A DNA stretch of 64,000 bases from Rhodospirillaceae bacterium MC! (GCA_002632265.1 NQOV01000002.1:56995-120994); one strand, 5' to 3'; counted from the stretch's first letter, positions 36,080 to 45,724 are shown. Translations and numbers: made by a program. Notes: generated by a model not told the origin, from the sequence alone.

Positions 36080-37405
36080 TTATTTGATTCCTTTAAACTT
36101 ATTCTTTTTCATTAAGCCTTCGTATTGTTTTGCAATAATATGTGAGTGGATTTGCGAAATGGTATCCATTGTTACACTAACCACAATCAAGAGACTTGTA
36201 CCACCGAAATAAAACGGCACTTGTAATTCTTTCATAAGTACTTGAGGTATTAAACAAACAATCACCAAGTATATGGCACCGATTACCGTTAATCTTGTTA
36301 AGACAAAATCGAAATATTCAGATGTCATTTTACCAGGTCTGATCCCAGCAATGAAGCCACCATTCTTTCTTAAATTCTCCGAAGTTTCATCAGGATTGAA
36401 TGTGATAGATGTATAAAAGAACGCAAAGAATATAATTAAAATTGAATAGGCTAGTAAATAACCAGGGCTACCAACTTGAATATAACGGCTCGCCGTCGAT
36501 AACCAACTACTGCCACCTTTTGCGATAAAAGATAAGGCTGTACCTGGTACTAATAATAATGCACTGGCAAAAATTGGCGGAATAACACCAGAAGTATTAA
36601 GTTTTAATGGTATATGAGAAGAACTGCTGTCCATCATCTTTCTACCACGTTGGCGTTTAGGATATTGTACAAACACTTTTCTATATGAACGTTCGAAAAA
36701 TACAACTCCGTAAATTACCACAAGAACCATAACACAGATGAATGCTATTGTTAAAGGTTTTAAAGTTCCCTTACTTCCAAACTCGAACAAGGAAGCTAAA
36801 GCTCTTGGTAAGTTGGCGATAATACCAGAATAAATAATTAAAGATGTACCATTACCAATACCTCGTTGAGTTATCTGCTCGCCCAACCACATAAGGAACA
36901 TTGTACCACCCACCATACATACTACGGCGTTTAAGATAAAGAATGGTCCAGGATGAATGGCCGCATCGCCATGTTCTAAACCGATAGCAATCCCAAAGGC
37001 TTGCAATGCGGCAATTAACACGGTTAGATAACGAGTGTATTGTGTAATAAGTTTTCTTCCAACTTCGCCTTCTTTTTTAATGGCAACCATAGACGGCACA
37101 ATAGTCGTTAATAGTTGCATAATAATTGAAGCCGAAATGTAAGGCATAATAGAAAGAGCCAATAATGTCATACGTCTTAACGCACCACCAGAGAATGTAT
37201 TAAACATCCCCAAAAGACCGCTCCCCTTTTGTGCGAATATACTATTAAGTACATTAACGTTAATACCAGGGATTGGGATATAAGTACCTAAGCGATATAC
37301 AATTAAACCCGCTAATGTAAACAAAATACGATTACGTAAGTCTTTAGATTGCGTGATACTTGACCAGTTAAAGCCTGATCCTAATTGTTCTGAAGCAGAA
37401 GCCAT
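36080..37405 (-). CDS. secY: Preprotein translocase subunit SecY
   Basis: Channel subunit of the Sec translocon with ten membrane segments, 441 residues. LGTYIPIPGINV after helix 1, the plug-region GLLGMFNTFSGGAL and the cytosolic loop RSYRKVFVQYPKRQRGRK are typical. It lies between rplO and adk. It has normal length and no oddities. Confidence 0.98.
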   Translation of the reverse strand: MASASEQLGSGFNWSSITQSKDLRNRILFTLAGLIVYRLGTYIPIPGINVNVLNSIFAQKGSGLLGMFNTFSGGALRRMTLLALSIMPYISASIIMQLLTTIVPSMVAIKKEGEVGRKLITQYTRYLTVLIAALQAFGIAIGLEHGDAAIHPGPFFILNAVVCMVGGTMFLMWLGEQITQRGIGNGTSLIIYSGIIANLPRALASLFEFGSKGTLKPLTIAFICVMVLVVIYGVVFFERSYRKVFVQYPKRQRGRKMMDSSSSHIPLKLNTSGVIPPIFASALLLVPGTALSFIAKGGSSWLSTASRYIQVGSPGYLLAYSILIIFFAFFYTSITFNPDETSENLRKNGGFIAGIRPGKMTSEYFDFVLTRLTVIGAIYLVIVCLIPQVLMKELQVPFYFGGTSLLIVVSVTMDTISQIHSHIIAKQYEGLMKKNKFKGIK

Positions 37406-37458
37406 TATTGAACCTTTTTTATTTCTATTATTAACCTAAATTAATTTCTCAAGAGAAA

Positions 37459-37914
37459 TTAAGCTATTTTAACTGAGCCACCAGTTTTTTCAACTGCCGA
37501 AATGGCAGATTTAGTAGCACCAGTAACTTCAATATTTACTTTAGTGGTTAATTCACCGTTTCCAAGAAGGCGTACACCATCGTGAAAATGACGATCAACA
37601 ACTCCAGCTTTTACTAAAATATCGATAGTAATTGCTTGAGAAGAGTCCACTTTCTTAGCGTCGATAGCTTTTTGCAAGCGACCTAAGTTAAGAACAGCGA
37701 ATTCTTTTCTTGAAATATTATTAAAGCCACGTTTAGGTAAGCGTCTGTAAATGGGCATTTGTCCACCTTCGAAACCTACCGCAACTGTGTTACGAGCTTT
37801 TTGACCCTTTTGGCCACGAGCGGAAGTCTTACCCTTGCCCGAACCAATACCACGACCCACACGCATGCGTGCTTTACGAGCACCGGGATTATCTGATAAT
37901 TCATTTAATTTCAT
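37459..37914 (-). CDS. rplO: 50S ribosomal protein L15
   Basis: Large-subunit assembly protein, 151 residues, with [20 protein letters not shown] and [21 protein letters not shown] 37914 is chosen because GAGG lies about 9 nt upstream; an in-frame ATG at 37929 would abut that site with no spacing. It is part of the spc-type operon between rpmD and secY. Confidence 0.97.
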   Translation of the reverse strand: MKLNELSDNPGARKARMRVGRGIGSGKGKTSARGQKGQKARNTVAVGFEGGQMPIYRRLPKRGFNNISRKEFAVLNLGRLQKAIDAKKVDSSQAITIDILVKAGVVDRHFHDGVRLLGNGELTTKVNIEVTGATKSAISAVEKTGGSVKIA

Positions 37915-37950
37915 GAAATCATACCTCAATTGATATGTGAAAATTGTTGA

Positions 37951-38130
37951 TTACTCAACGATTTCCACAAGATGGCGAACTTTACGAACCATACCACGTA
38001 CTGATGGAGTATCTTCCAAAGTACGAACACGGTTAATTTTATTCAAACCAAGACCTTTTAAAGTAGCTAGTTGATCACGCTTGCGACCAATAGGGCTACC
38101 CACTTGCTTTACTGTAATAGTTTTTGACAT
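37951..38130 (-). CDS. rpmD: 50S ribosomal protein L30
   Basis: A short gene of 59 residues read directly from the sequence: [20 protein letters not shown] at the N-terminus, ending [11 protein letters not shown]. It matches L30 in sequence and position between rpsE and rplO. AGGAG lies upstream of ATG 38130; the stop is at 37951-37953. Confidence 0.97.
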   Translation of the reverse strand: MSKTITVKQVGSPIGRKRDQLATLKGLGLNKINRVRTLEDTPSVRGMVRKVRHLVEIVE

Positions 38131-38136
38131 ACTTAA

Positions 38137-38808
38137 TTACTCCTTTTCAGCCACAGCAACTACACCATCACGGCGAGAAACTATGTCTCCTGGTTTTTTA
38201 TCACGCTTAGCGGCGATAGAACGAGGAGAAGCACAACGTTGTAAGGCGTTGAAAGTTGCTTTAATCATATTATTAGGGTTTTGAGTTCCTTTAGATTTTG
38301 CAACTATATCTTGTATACCCATTGTTTCAAATACAGCACGCATCGGACCACCTGCAATGATACCTGTACCTGGAGGGGCTGCACGTAAAATTACTTTACC
38401 TGCACCGAACTGACCAGAGATATCATGATGTAATGTACGGCCCTCACGTAGAGGAACACGGAACAAAGTACGCTTAGCTTGTTCTGTAGCTTTTCTAACA
38501 GCTTCTGGAACTTCTTGAGCTTTACCTGTACCCATACCTACACGACCCTTAGCATCACCGACAACAACTAAAGCCGAGAAAGAGAAGCGACGGCCACCCT
38601 TTACCACTTTAGAAACACGGTTTACTGTAACTAGTTTATCTACTAGTTCTGGTGTTTTACGTTCCGCAGGAGCATTCCCCTTACGGCGACGATCATTTCC
38701 ACCTTGTTTTTTATTGCTATTGCTACCGCCGTTGCTGTTGCTATTGCCGTTACTATTGTTACTGCCGTTGCTATTGCTATTGCTGTTGCTATTGCTATTG
38801 TTTGACAT
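38137..38808 (-). CDS. rpsE: 30S ribosomal protein S5 with Asn/Ser repeat N-terminus
   Basis: Small-subunit protein at the mRNA entry channel, important for accuracy. ATG 38808 is chosen because GGAG (38821-38818) lies 9 nt upstream; the earlier ATG 38823 has none. Residues from about 60 are normal S5 ([51 protein letters not shown]). Before that is a ~35-residue run of Asn, Ser and Gly made from TTGCTA-type DNA repeats, then a basic linker ([12 protein letters not shown]). Such a low-complexity tail on S5 is very unusual. Confidence 0.97.
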   Translation of the reverse strand: MSNNSNSNSNSNSNGSNNSNGNSNSNGGSNSNKKQGGNDRRRKGNAPAERKTPELVDKLVTVNRVSKVVKGGRRFSFSALVVVGDAKGRVGMGTGKAQEVPEAVRKATEQAKRTLFRVPLREGRTLHHDISGQFGAGKVILRAAPPGTGIIAGGPMRAVFETMGIQDIVAKSKGTQNPNNMIKATFNALQRCASPRSIAAKRDKKPGDIVSRRDGVVAVAEKE

Positions 38809-38824
38809 TGTCGTTTTCTCCATT

Positions 38825-39184
38825 TTAGAACTTCAGACCAGCTTCACGAGCAGAATCAGCTAAAGCGGCGATACGACCATGGTAAGAATAACCACCACGA
38901 TCAAATACAACTTCTGTGATACCACCAGCTACGCTACGTTCGGCAACTAATTTGCCCACTACAGCAGCAGCTTTTATGTTACTTTTATTACCTTTTAGTT
39001 GAATATCTTTTTCAACTGTTGACGCACTAAAAAGCGTAATACCTTTTACATCATCGATAATCTGTGCATAAATATGACGACCAGAACGAAAAACAGATAA
39101 ACGTGGACGACCATTGGCACGACGACGAAGTTTTGCGCGTAAGCGGGTTTTTCGTCTTTCCAATAAACTTTTCGCTAAACTCAT
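38825..39184 (-). CDS. rplR: 50S ribosomal protein L18
   Basis: 5S rRNA-binding protein, 119 residues. [20 protein letters not shown] and [20 protein letters not shown] are diagnostic. Its stop is two bases from the overlapping ribosome site of rpsE, so translation is probably coupled. Confidence 0.97.
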   Translation of the reverse strand: MSLAKSLLERRKTRLRAKLRRRANGRPRLSVFRSGRHIYAQIIDDVKGITLFSASTVEKDIQLKGNKSNIKAAAVVGKLVAERSVAGGITEVVFDRGGYSYHGRIAALADSAREAGLKF

Positions 39185-39186
39185 GG

Positions 39187-39720
39187 CTATTTCTTCTTAC
39201 CTTCTTTACGCAGGATGAATTCACCTTTGTAATGTACGCCTTTACCTTTGTAAGGTTCAGGTTTACGATACGAGCGAATTTCAGCTGCAGTTTGACCAAC
39301 ACGTTCTTTACTTGCACCAGATATGATAACTTGAGTAGTACCCTCAACTTTAATTTCCAATCCTTCAGGAATAGGAAAAATCACATCATGGGAAAAACCT
39401 AATTGTAATTCTAGATTTTTACCCTTAACGGCACAACGGTAACCAACACCCTTTAATTCAAGAGTCTTTGAGAAACCTTCACTAACGCCATTTACCATAT
39501 TTTGAATTACTGCACGAGCAGTACCCCACATTTGGCGCGCAAAACGAGAATTACTACGTGGAGAAACGGCGATATTACCGTCTTCAAGCTTAATTTCTAC
39601 TTCAGGATTAAAGGTAAAAGAAAGTTCTCCCTTTTTACCTTTTGCGGTAACCGCCTGACCATTCACAGAGGCGGTTACGCCACTTGGAACAGATACGGGA
39701 TATTTACCAACACGAGACAT
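39187..39720 (-). CDS. rplF: 50S ribosomal protein L6
   Basis: Large-subunit protein near the factor-binding site, 177 residues. It starts [20 protein letters not shown]; the C-terminal [20 protein letters not shown] is diagnostic. It has normal length and ends 2 bp before rplR. Confidence 0.98.
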   Translation of the reverse strand: MSRVGKYPVSVPSGVTASVNGQAVTAKGKKGELSFTFNPEVEIKLEDGNIAVSPRSNSRFARQMWGTARAVIQNMVNGVSEGFSKTLELKGVGYRCAVKGKNLELQLGFSHDVIFPIPEGLEIKVEGTTQVIISGASKERVGQTAAEIRSYRKPEPYKGKGVHYKGEFILRKEGKKK

Positions 39721-39735
39721 ATATTAACCCCTTTT

Positions 39736-40134
39736 CTAAAACACGGTGCATAATACTTCACCACCCACATGTGCGGTACGAGCTTCAGAATCGCTCATAA
39801 CACCTCGAGGTGTTGAAAGTATAGAAATGCCTAAACCGTTATAAACCTTAGGAAGATCGGCGATACTTGAGTACACTCTTCTACCTGGTCTTGAAACACG
39901 TTTAATTTCCTGAATAACAGGAGCACCTTCATAATATTTCAAATCAACAATAATTTGATCGATACCTTTACTTACGTTACTTTGAGCGAAACCCAAGATG
40001 TAACCTTCACGTTTTAGTACTTCCAAAATATTGCTACGAACTTTTGACGCTGGAACAACTACAGTAGCTTTATTAACACGTTGTGCATTACGAATGCGTG
40101 TTAGCATATCACTAATAGGATCTGTCATACTCAT
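39736..40134 (-). CDS. rpsH: 30S ribosomal protein S8
   Basis: 16S rRNA-binding protein and, in E. coli, the translational repressor of the spc operon. It has 132 residues, with [20 protein letters not shown] and the C-terminal [26 protein letters not shown] lies 8 nt before ATG 40134. Whether it represses this operon cannot be seen. Confidence 0.97.
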   Translation of the reverse strand: MSMTDPISDMLTRIRNAQRVNKATVVVPASKVRSNILEVLKREGYILGFAQSNVSKGIDQIIVDLKYYEGAPVIQEIKRVSRPGRRVYSSIADLPKVYNGLGISILSTPRGVMSDSEARTAHVGGEVLCTVF

Positions 40135-40149
40135 ATTAACTACTCCTTA

Positions 40150-40455
40150 TTACCAACTCGCCTTAATTACGCCAGGGAGTTTACCAGCAGAAGCTAGCTC
40201 TCTCAACGCAATACGGCTTAATTTGAACTTACGATAATTACCACGAGAACGCCCTGTCAATTCACAACGAAGACGAACTCTGGTTTTTGCACCATTGCGA
40301 GGAAGTTTCGCTAAAGCTATATTAGCTTTAAAACGCTCTTCCAGTGGACGAGAACGATCCATAACAATAGCCTTTAACGCAGAACGTTTATCAGCATATT
40401 TTGCACTCATGCGTTCACGTTTTTTATTACGCTCAATAGCACTCTTTTTAGCCAT
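40150..40455 (-). CDS. rpsN: 30S ribosomal protein S14 (long, zinc-free type)
   Basis: 101 residues. [20 protein letters not shown] and LPGVIKASW identify S14; the length and lack of the CXXC zinc pairs show the C-minus form typical of proteobacteria. Its ATG overlaps the rplE stop by one base. Confidence 0.97.
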   Translation of the reverse strand: MAKKSAIERNKKRERMSAKYADKRSALKAIVMDRSRPLEERFKANIALAKLPRNGAKTRVRLRCELTGRSRGNYRKFKLSRIALRELASAGKLPGVIKASW

Positions 40456-41006
40456 TACGCTTTCTCCTTACTACCTTGAAACGGCATAGAAAAACCAGTC
40501 AATAAAGCTTTCGCTTCTTCGTCGGTTTTAGCCGTAGTACAAATAATAATATCCATACCATGAATTTTTTCGATTTTATCGTAGTCAATTTCAGGGAAAA
40601 TAATTTGCTCTTTGATACCTGTAGCATAGTTGCCACGACCATCAAAAGTAGCTTTTAATCCACGAAAATCACGTACACGAGGTAATGCGATATTTACAAA
40701 ACGATCTAAGAATTCATACATCTTATCACGTCGTAAAGTAACTTTACAACCTACGATAGCTTCTTCACGTAATTTGAAAGTCGCAATAGATTTGCGAGCT
40801 CTTGTAATTACAGGACGTTGACCTGATATTAAAGCCATTTCATTCAATGGAGCTTCAATTTTTTTCTTATCTTGAGATGCCTCACCGACACCCATATTAA
40901 GAACGATTTTTTCTAAACGAGGAATTTCATGGATATTCTTATATCCGAATTGTTCCTGCATAGAAGAGCGAATTGTATTCTCATATAGCTCTTGTAAATG
41001 TACCAT
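40455..41006 (-). CDS. rplE: 50S ribosomal protein L5
   Basis: 5S rRNA-binding protein, 183 residues. [20 protein letters not shown] and [15 protein letters not shown] [20 protein letters not shown] are diagnostic. ATG 41006 with GAGG ~9 nt upstream is preferred to the in-frame TTG at 41012. The stop overlaps the rpsN start. Confidence 0.97.
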   Translation of the reverse strand: MVHLQELYENTIRSSMQEQFGYKNIHEIPRLEKIVLNMGVGEASQDKKKIEAPLNEMALISGQRPVITRARKSIATFKLREEAIVGCKVTLRRDKMYEFLDRFVNIALPRVRDFRGLKATFDGRGNYATGIKEQIIFPEIDYDKIEKIHGMDIIICTTAKTDEEAKALLTGFSMPFQGSKEKA

Positions 41007-41018
41007 ATTCAATCCCCT

Positions 41019-41324
41019 CTACAATTCTTTACCAGAACGTTTAGCATATCTTACTTTAGAACCATCGTCTTTGATTTTAAAGCCAACTCTCGTAGCTTTG
41101 CCATCTTCAACAATAGCGATATTTGAAAGATCAATAGATGCTTCTTTCTCGATAATACCACCTTGTTCTGTTTGAGTAGGACGGGTATGACGTTTTACAA
41201 CATTCACACCTTGCACAAACGCTTTATTTTCTTTTGGCAACACACGGGTAACTTCACCAGTTTTTCCCTTGTCTCTACCAGCAATCACGATAACTTTATC
41301 GCCTTTTTTGATTTTTGCTGCCAT
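41019..41324 (-). CDS. rplX: 50S ribosomal protein L24
   Basis: Assembly-initiator protein, 101 residues. It starts [20 protein letters not shown] (KOW motif) and has [20 protein letters not shown]. It lies 3 bp downstream of rplN. Confidence 0.97.
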   Translation of the reverse strand: MAAKIKKGDKVIVIAGRDKGKTGEVTRVLPKENKAFVQGVNVVKRHTRPTQTEQGGIIEKEASIDLSNIAIVEDGKATRVGFKIKDDGSKVRYAKRSGKEL

Positions 41325-41327
41325 AAC

Positions 41328-41696
41328 TTACAGTACCTCCGGAGCTAGAGATACAATTTTCATATATTTTTTAGCACGCAACTCACGAGTTACAGGGCCA
41401 AAAATACGTGTGCCGATTGGTTCACCGTCCTTACTAATAAGAACAGCTGCATTACGGTCAAAACGAATAACAGTGCCGTCAGGGCGACGAATATCCGATG
41501 CGGTGCGTACGATTACAGCACGCTGGACATCACCCTTCTTCACTTTACCACGTGGGATAGCTGACTTAACAGACACGATAATTACATCGCCCACGGAAGC
41601 AGTTTTACGTTTCGAACCACCAAGAACCTTAATGCACTGCACCTTACGTGCGCCACTATTGTCAGCGACGTCTAGGTTAGTCTGCATTTGGATCAT
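41328..41696 (-). CDS. rplN: 50S ribosomal protein L14
   Basis: Large-subunit protein at the interface, 122 residues. [20 protein letters not shown] is diagnostic. It is the first gene of this ribosomal block, with its own promoter at 41775-41803. rpsQ, rpmC and rplP, which normally lie just upstream, are not here. Confidence 0.98.
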   Translation of the reverse strand: MIQMQTNLDVADNSGARKVQCIKVLGGSKRKTASVGDVIIVSVKSAIPRGKVKKGDVQRAVIVRTASDIRRPDGTVIRFDRNAAVLISKDGEPIGTRIFGPVTRELRAKKYMKIVSLAPEVL

Positions 41697-41774
41697 AATT
41701 CACCTCATTTTATTTAATGATTAAACGAATAAACAACACCACTGATTCTTAGAATCAAATGGTTAACTAGGGTA

Positions 41775-41803
41775 ATTGTATAGAAAACATAAATACAAGT
41801 CAA
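41775..41803 (-). promoter_or_regulatory. Promoter for the rplN (spc-type) operon
   Basis: On the minus strand: TTGACT (41803-41798), 17 nt, TACAAT (41780-41775). The predicted leader is about 70 nt. Confidence 0.75.
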
Positions 41804-41963
41804 GGTATTTTTCACATATTTAACAAATATATTTTTTATGGCTCATAATTGAATAATTTTTCTCCCCATAAAAATCCCTTTAGGCATTTTAAACAAAGAC
41901 CATATACATCTTAAACAAACAGCATATATTAATCAGAATAAAATAATTTATTCAAAATATTAA

Positions 41964-41992
41964 TTGATTCTTAAAACAAAGTATGATATAAT
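41964..41992 (+). promoter_or_regulatory. Promoter for the EamA transporter
   Basis: TTGATT (41964-41969), 17 nt, TATAAT (41987-41992), giving a leader of about 265 nt that contains the TTAACTT hairpins. Confidence 0.6.
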
Positions 41993-42031
41993 CTATTTTT
42001 ATAATTTAATCTGTATACAATATTAACGTAC

Positions 42032-42170
42032 TAAGTTAAGATGTTAACTTAAGCTAAGCTAATATAAGTAAGTTGATGATTTAAGCTAATGTGATAAGTT
42101 AATTTAGTGAGTTGCTTCAATAAGTTCACATATTAACTTAAGATGTTAAGTTAATATTAGCTATTAACTT
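42032..42170. repeat. TTAACTT/AAGTTAA box cluster with two GATG-loop hairpins
   Basis: TAAGTTAA-GATG-TTAACTTA (42032-42051) and ATTAACTTAA-GATG-TTAAGTTAAT (42132-42155) are perfect hairpins with the same loop. Further AAGTT(A/G)A and TTAACTT boxes lie between and after them. Confidence 0.75.
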
Positions 42171-42263
42171 AAATATAGTATACAAAATCTTTTAAGGATC
42201 TTCCATGTATTCCACTCAATATTTCAAGTGTCATTCGTCCACGCAAAAGAGGAGTATATAAGC

Positions 42264-43193
42264 ATGATTATAATACTTTCTCTTTTATCCGCCGTACTTC
42301 ATCCCATACGTGATATTATTTTAAAGAACAATCATCCTCGGTATGAAACTTATATGCTTAGTGTTACAGGCTTGATTCCCATAGCAATAGTAAACATTTT
42401 GATTGTTCACAGCGGATTTCATATAAGTAAACACGTATTAGAGCTATGTTTACTTAGTGCCTTTGGGAATGTATTATTTTATGGCGGTATCGCCTTTGCT
42501 TTAAAATTTGGAGATCTCTCGGTTTACTTTCCGATCTTTAGGGGAACGCCCTTATTTGTCGCCATAGTGAATTACTTTGTATGGGATCAGAAATATAGCT
42601 TTTATTTTTGGATAGGTTTAATCTTTATTATTTTAGGTGTTTTTATCATCTATAACGGCATAAAGTTTTGGCAATTCTATTCTCACCTAACCGAAGATGA
42701 AGAAGAGAGCAAAAATCAACCGCCAAAACATGGTCATCTCAAACCGCTATTATTTTCCATACTCGCCCTTTTCGGTTCTATTTTATTTATTTTGGCTGAT
42801 GATCACGCCATGGATAGCACGAACATACTAGATAAAATCGAACCGTCCACATATCAATTTTATAACTATTCTCTATGTGCTGGTCTTTTCTTTATATTTG
42901 GATTTCTTAAATCTAAAGATAAAATCAGATACATTCCTAAGATTATAAAAACCTACACAGGTAATTTTAAGCGTTTATTTTCTGCATCTTTATTGGATTA
43001 CTCTTCGTATACTTTGATTTTACTAGCCGAATCTATGCACGGCGATGTAGTATTTGTTAACAGTTTACGCTTATGGGATATTCCAGTCTCTGTATTATTA
43101 GCACGTTTCTTCTTAAAAGAAAAAAACACAACCAATCGCCTAATGGCGTCATTCTTGATCTTAATTGGGAGCGTGGTAATAATATATAGTTAA
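42264..43193 (+). CDS. EamA/DMT-family transporter
   Basis: A 309-residue membrane protein with about ten predicted helices in two EamA-like halves, separated by a polar loop (SHLTEDEEESKNQPPKHGH). The drug/metabolite transporter fold is suggested by FALKFGDLSVYFPIFRGTPL in the first half and AESMHGDVVFVNSLRLWDIP in the second. ATG 42264 is chosen on GGAG at 42251-42254. The substrate is unknown. It is alone on its transcript, and its leader would contain the TTAACTT hairpins. Confidence 0.8.
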   Translation: MIIILSLLSAVLHPIRDIILKNNHPRYETYMLSVTGLIPIAIVNILIVHSGFHISKHVLELCLLSAFGNVLFYGGIAFALKFGDLSVYFPIFRGTPLFVAIVNYFVWDQKYSFYFWIGLIFIILGVFIIYNGIKFWQFYSHLTEDEEESKNQPPKHGHLKPLLFSILALFGSILFILADDHAMDSTNILDKIEPSTYQFYNYSLCAGLFFIFGFLKSKDKIRYIPKIIKTYTGNFKRLFSASLLDYSSYTLILLAESMHGDVVFVNSLRLWDIPVSVLLARFFLKEKNTTNRLMASFLILIGSVVIIYS

Positions 43194-43214
43194 CCAAAGT
43201 TATCTTAAATTATC

Positions 43215-43244
43215 TTGACTTAAATTCCCTTTAGATGTTATATT
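43215..43244 (+). promoter_or_regulatory. Promoter at the head of the dnaG structured leader
   Basis: TTGACT (43215-43220), 18 nt, TATATT (43239-43244). The predicted start near 43251 is just before the first hairpin, so the whole array would be transcribed toward dnaG. Confidence 0.65.
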
Positions 43245-43253
43245 CTAAATAAA

Positions 43254-43796
43254 TAGGGCGACATGTACTCACGTCTACATAAACCCTAAAGTAAGGTGCA
43301 GATTAGCCCACTCCCCCATCCACCGCAAGCCAAAGGATTGAGAGAAATGGGATAAGGTGTGCTTGTTAAGTGGTACGCCGTGTACTTAATGCTTACACTA
43401 GTACCGCTGGCAAGTGCAGATTAGCCCATTTATCATCCACCGCAAGCCCTAGGATTGGGAGAAATGGGATAAGATGTGCTTGTTAAGTGGTACGCCGTGT
43501 ACTTAATGCTTACACTAGTACCGCTGACAAGTGCATATTAGCCCATTTATCATCCACCGCAAGCCCTAGGATTGGGAGAAATGGGATAAGATGTGCTTGT
43601 TAAGTGGTACGCCGTGTACTTAATGCTTACACTAGTACCGCTGACAAGTGCATATTAGCCCATTTATCACGATCCTATAGGATTGGGAGAAATGGGATAA
43701 GATGTGCCTTAACTTAGGGCGACGTGTACTCACGTCTACATAAGCCCTAAGGTAAGGTGCATATTAGCCCATTTATCACAATCCTAAGGAGGTAAG
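43254..43796 (+). repeat. Modular hairpin array (A-B modules, 117-bp tandem units) in the dnaG leader
   Basis: Alternating modules. A modules at both ends: TAGGGC arm, core GACGTGTACTCACGTC (43721-43736; 43260-43275 with one change), GCCCTA arm. The middle is a 117-bp unit starting at 43362, 43479 and 43596. Each unit has a hairpin CTTGT..GGTAC..GTACC..ACAAG plus a B module pairing GTGCATATTAGCCCATTT with AAATGGGATAAGATGTGC. The last half-module ends in AATCCTAAGGAGGTAAG, which contains the dnaG Shine-Dalgarno. No ORF lies in it. Confidence 0.85.
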
Positions 43797-43799
43797 ATG
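43785..43799 (+). promoter_or_regulatory. dnaG Shine-Dalgarno inside the repeat edge
   Basis: TCCTAAGGAGGTAAGATG: a full AAGGAGGT site lies just upstream of ATG 43797. TCCT just upstream can pair with AGGA of the site, so hairpin folding could hide it. Confidence 0.7.
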
Positions 43800-45671
43800 G
43801 CGTTTATTCCGAATACTTTCATTACTGAACTAATTGAGTCTATTCGTTTGTCGGATTTTTTAGGTACTCGGTTAAAGCTTACTCGCAAGGGGAATTCTCA
43901 TTGGGCGTGTTGTCCTTTTCATGGGGAGAAAACACCGTCCTTTTCCATTAATGACGATAAGAATTTTTACCATTGTTTTGGTTGTGGCGAACATGGTAAC
44001 GCTCTTAATTATCTCACAGGTTACGAACGCTTACCATTTGTTGAAGCGGTGGAAGAGCTTGCTCAATACATCGGCAAAGAAGTACCAAAAACGGAAAAAT
44101 TTGTCAATCAAAAGGAAAAGAAGAAGCAACTTACGCTTTACGATCTTATGGAACACGCTTGCAGATTCTATCAACAAGCTTTACATAAACCCATGGGATC
44201 GGCTGGCTTAAACTATTTTAAGAATCGCCAATTGACTACGGATACAATTTCCCAATTCCGTTTAGGATTCTCGCCCACAGGTGGCAAGCTTGTATCACAT
44301 TTAAAAACAAAAGGATTCAAGATCTCGCAAATGATCGAAGCGGGATTAGTGATAAAATCCACACAAAAGGGCAAAAGCGATTATGAACGTTTTCGCAATC
44401 GTGTAATGTTTCCCATTCACAACAAAAAAGGGCAAGTTATAGCCTTTGGTGGGCGAGTGTTGGATGATTCTAATCCTAAATATTTAAATTCTCCTGAAAC
44501 TAGTCTTTTTCATAAAAGTACCAATTTATATGCCTTAAATCTTGCAAGCTTAAATGCAAGAAAAACAAACACGCTCATTATATGCGAAGGATATATGGAT
44601 GTTATCGCCCTATTTCAAGCAGGATTTAACTACGCGGTAGCTCCCATGGGTACGGCTTTAACCGAAGAGCAAATTAAGATGACATGGCAATACGCATCAT
44701 CGCCCATTTTATGCTTTGACGGAGATTCGGCAGGAGTAAAAGCCTCTTTGCGATCTGCGATTCGTGCTTTACCGCTCTTGAAAACAGGCAAGGGAATCTC
44801 ATTTTTAACCCTACCTAAGGGCGAAGATCCTGACACACTAATAAAATCTAAAGGAAGTAAGAAATTTCAAGAATTAGTAAGCCAAAGCCTGCCCATATCC
44901 CAATACATATGGCATGTGGAAACTCAACAGGGCATTCCTGATACGGTAGAAGCTCAAGCCCAATTGGAAAATAAACTCCTTTCTTATGTGAACGATATTG
45001 AAGATCCGTCCCTTAAAAAGTATCTGTATAATGAATACACAACCAAGCTATGGCAAGCGGTAAAGTCATCCTATTACAATAAAAATACTTATCATAAAAG
45101 TAAACAAACCAACAGTAATAACAGATACAACAATAGATATAACGATGACATCATTCAACAAATTTCCACCCCTGACCGCTCGGAAAATAATGTGGGGATT
45201 CGCAGTTTGATTTTACTTTGTGCTTTAGTGCGTTTTCCTTATTTATTTTATAAATTCGAAGAACAGCTATTCCAAATCCCCAGTTTTAACGAACAAAACA
45301 TCGAAAATCTTAAAAATGGCCTTGTTGATATCATCAGCAAGCACGATATCCCAGTAAATTACGAAAGCATGCTAGAATTACTAAAAGAAAACAGCATATA
45401 TGACCTATTCACAACCATTTTCACTAACAGCCTAATAATGCACGCCCCATGGCTCGCAATAGGCAACACCACTGAACAAATCCAAATCGAAAAACTCTGG
45501 AAAAAAATCTTCATGCACTACGAAAAACAACAACTCGAACTATCCATCGCTCAAGCAAAATCCCAATACCTAACCTCCGAAACCCCCGAAGACTACCAAC
45601 TTTTCATAAACCTAAAAACCAAACTCGAAACCCTAAAAGAAGAATCCCACATCATCGAAGACGACGACTAA
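43797..45671 (+). CDS. dnaG: DNA primase
   Basis: Makes RNA primers for replication, 624 residues. The CHC2 zinc domain is at about 38-65 (CCPFHGEKTPSF, YHCFGCGEHG). The TOPRIM catalytic core follows, with IICEGYMDVIALFQAGF, APMGTALTEEQ and CFDGDSAGVKASLRSA. The C-terminal helicase-binding region is less conserved. rpsU and rpoD, the usual neighbours in proteobacteria, are absent. The first third is T-rich and ordinary; the last 100 coding bases are A43 C32 T15 G10. It is preceded by the structured array and followed by 1.5 kb of repeats. Confidence 0.97.
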   Translation: MAFIPNTFITELIESIRLSDFLGTRLKLTRKGNSHWACCPFHGEKTPSFSINDDKNFYHCFGCGEHGNALNYLTGYERLPFVEAVEELAQYIGKEVPKTEKFVNQKEKKKQLTLYDLMEHACRFYQQALHKPMGSAGLNYFKNRQLTTDTISQFRLGFSPTGGKLVSHLKTKGFKISQMIEAGLVIKSTQKGKSDYERFRNRVMFPIHNKKGQVIAFGGRVLDDSNPKYLNSPETSLFHKSTNLYALNLASLNARKTNTLIICEGYMDVIALFQAGFNYAVAPMGTALTEEQIKMTWQYASSPILCFDGDSAGVKASLRSAIRALPLLKTGKGISFLTLPKGEDPDTLIKSKGSKKFQELVSQSLPISQYIWHVETQQGIPDTVEAQAQLENKLLSYVNDIEDPSLKKYLYNEYTTKLWQAVKSSYYNKNTYHKSKQTNSNNRYNNRYNDDIIQQISTPDRSENNVGIRSLILLCALVRFPYLFYKFEEQLFQIPSFNEQNIENLKNGLVDIISKHDIPVNYESMLELLKENSIYDLFTTIFTNSLIMHAPWLAIGNTTEQIQIEKLWKKIFMHYEKQQLELSIAQAKSQYLTSETPEDYQLFINLKTKLETLKEESHIIEDDD

Positions 45672-45724
45672 CCCCCTATCCTCCCCTATTCTCAACAAAC
45701 ACTCGCACTCTTTAAGTGGAACAT

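Larger units (their letters stand above)
41697..42263. other. Divergent spacer with hairpins, rplN / EamA transporter
   Basis: 567 bp between divergent genes. It holds the rplN promoter, a plus-strand promoter at 41964-41992, and a cluster of TTAACTT/AAGTTAA boxes at 42032-42170 with two perfect hairpins. No ORF is supported. Confidence 0.65.

Noticed and set aside
37915..37929. An upstream ATG (37929) as start of rplO
   Set aside because: The GAGG ribosome site would touch that ATG; ATG 37914 has correct spacing.
42032..42170. CtrA-binding sites or an origin of replication
   Set aside because: CtrA sites have TTAA-N7-TTAA; the spacings here are 4 or 9, and I see no DnaA-box cluster (TTATCCACA).
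43362..43706. CRISPR array
   Set aside because: The 117-bp units are direct tandem copies with no unique spacers and no cas genes nearby.
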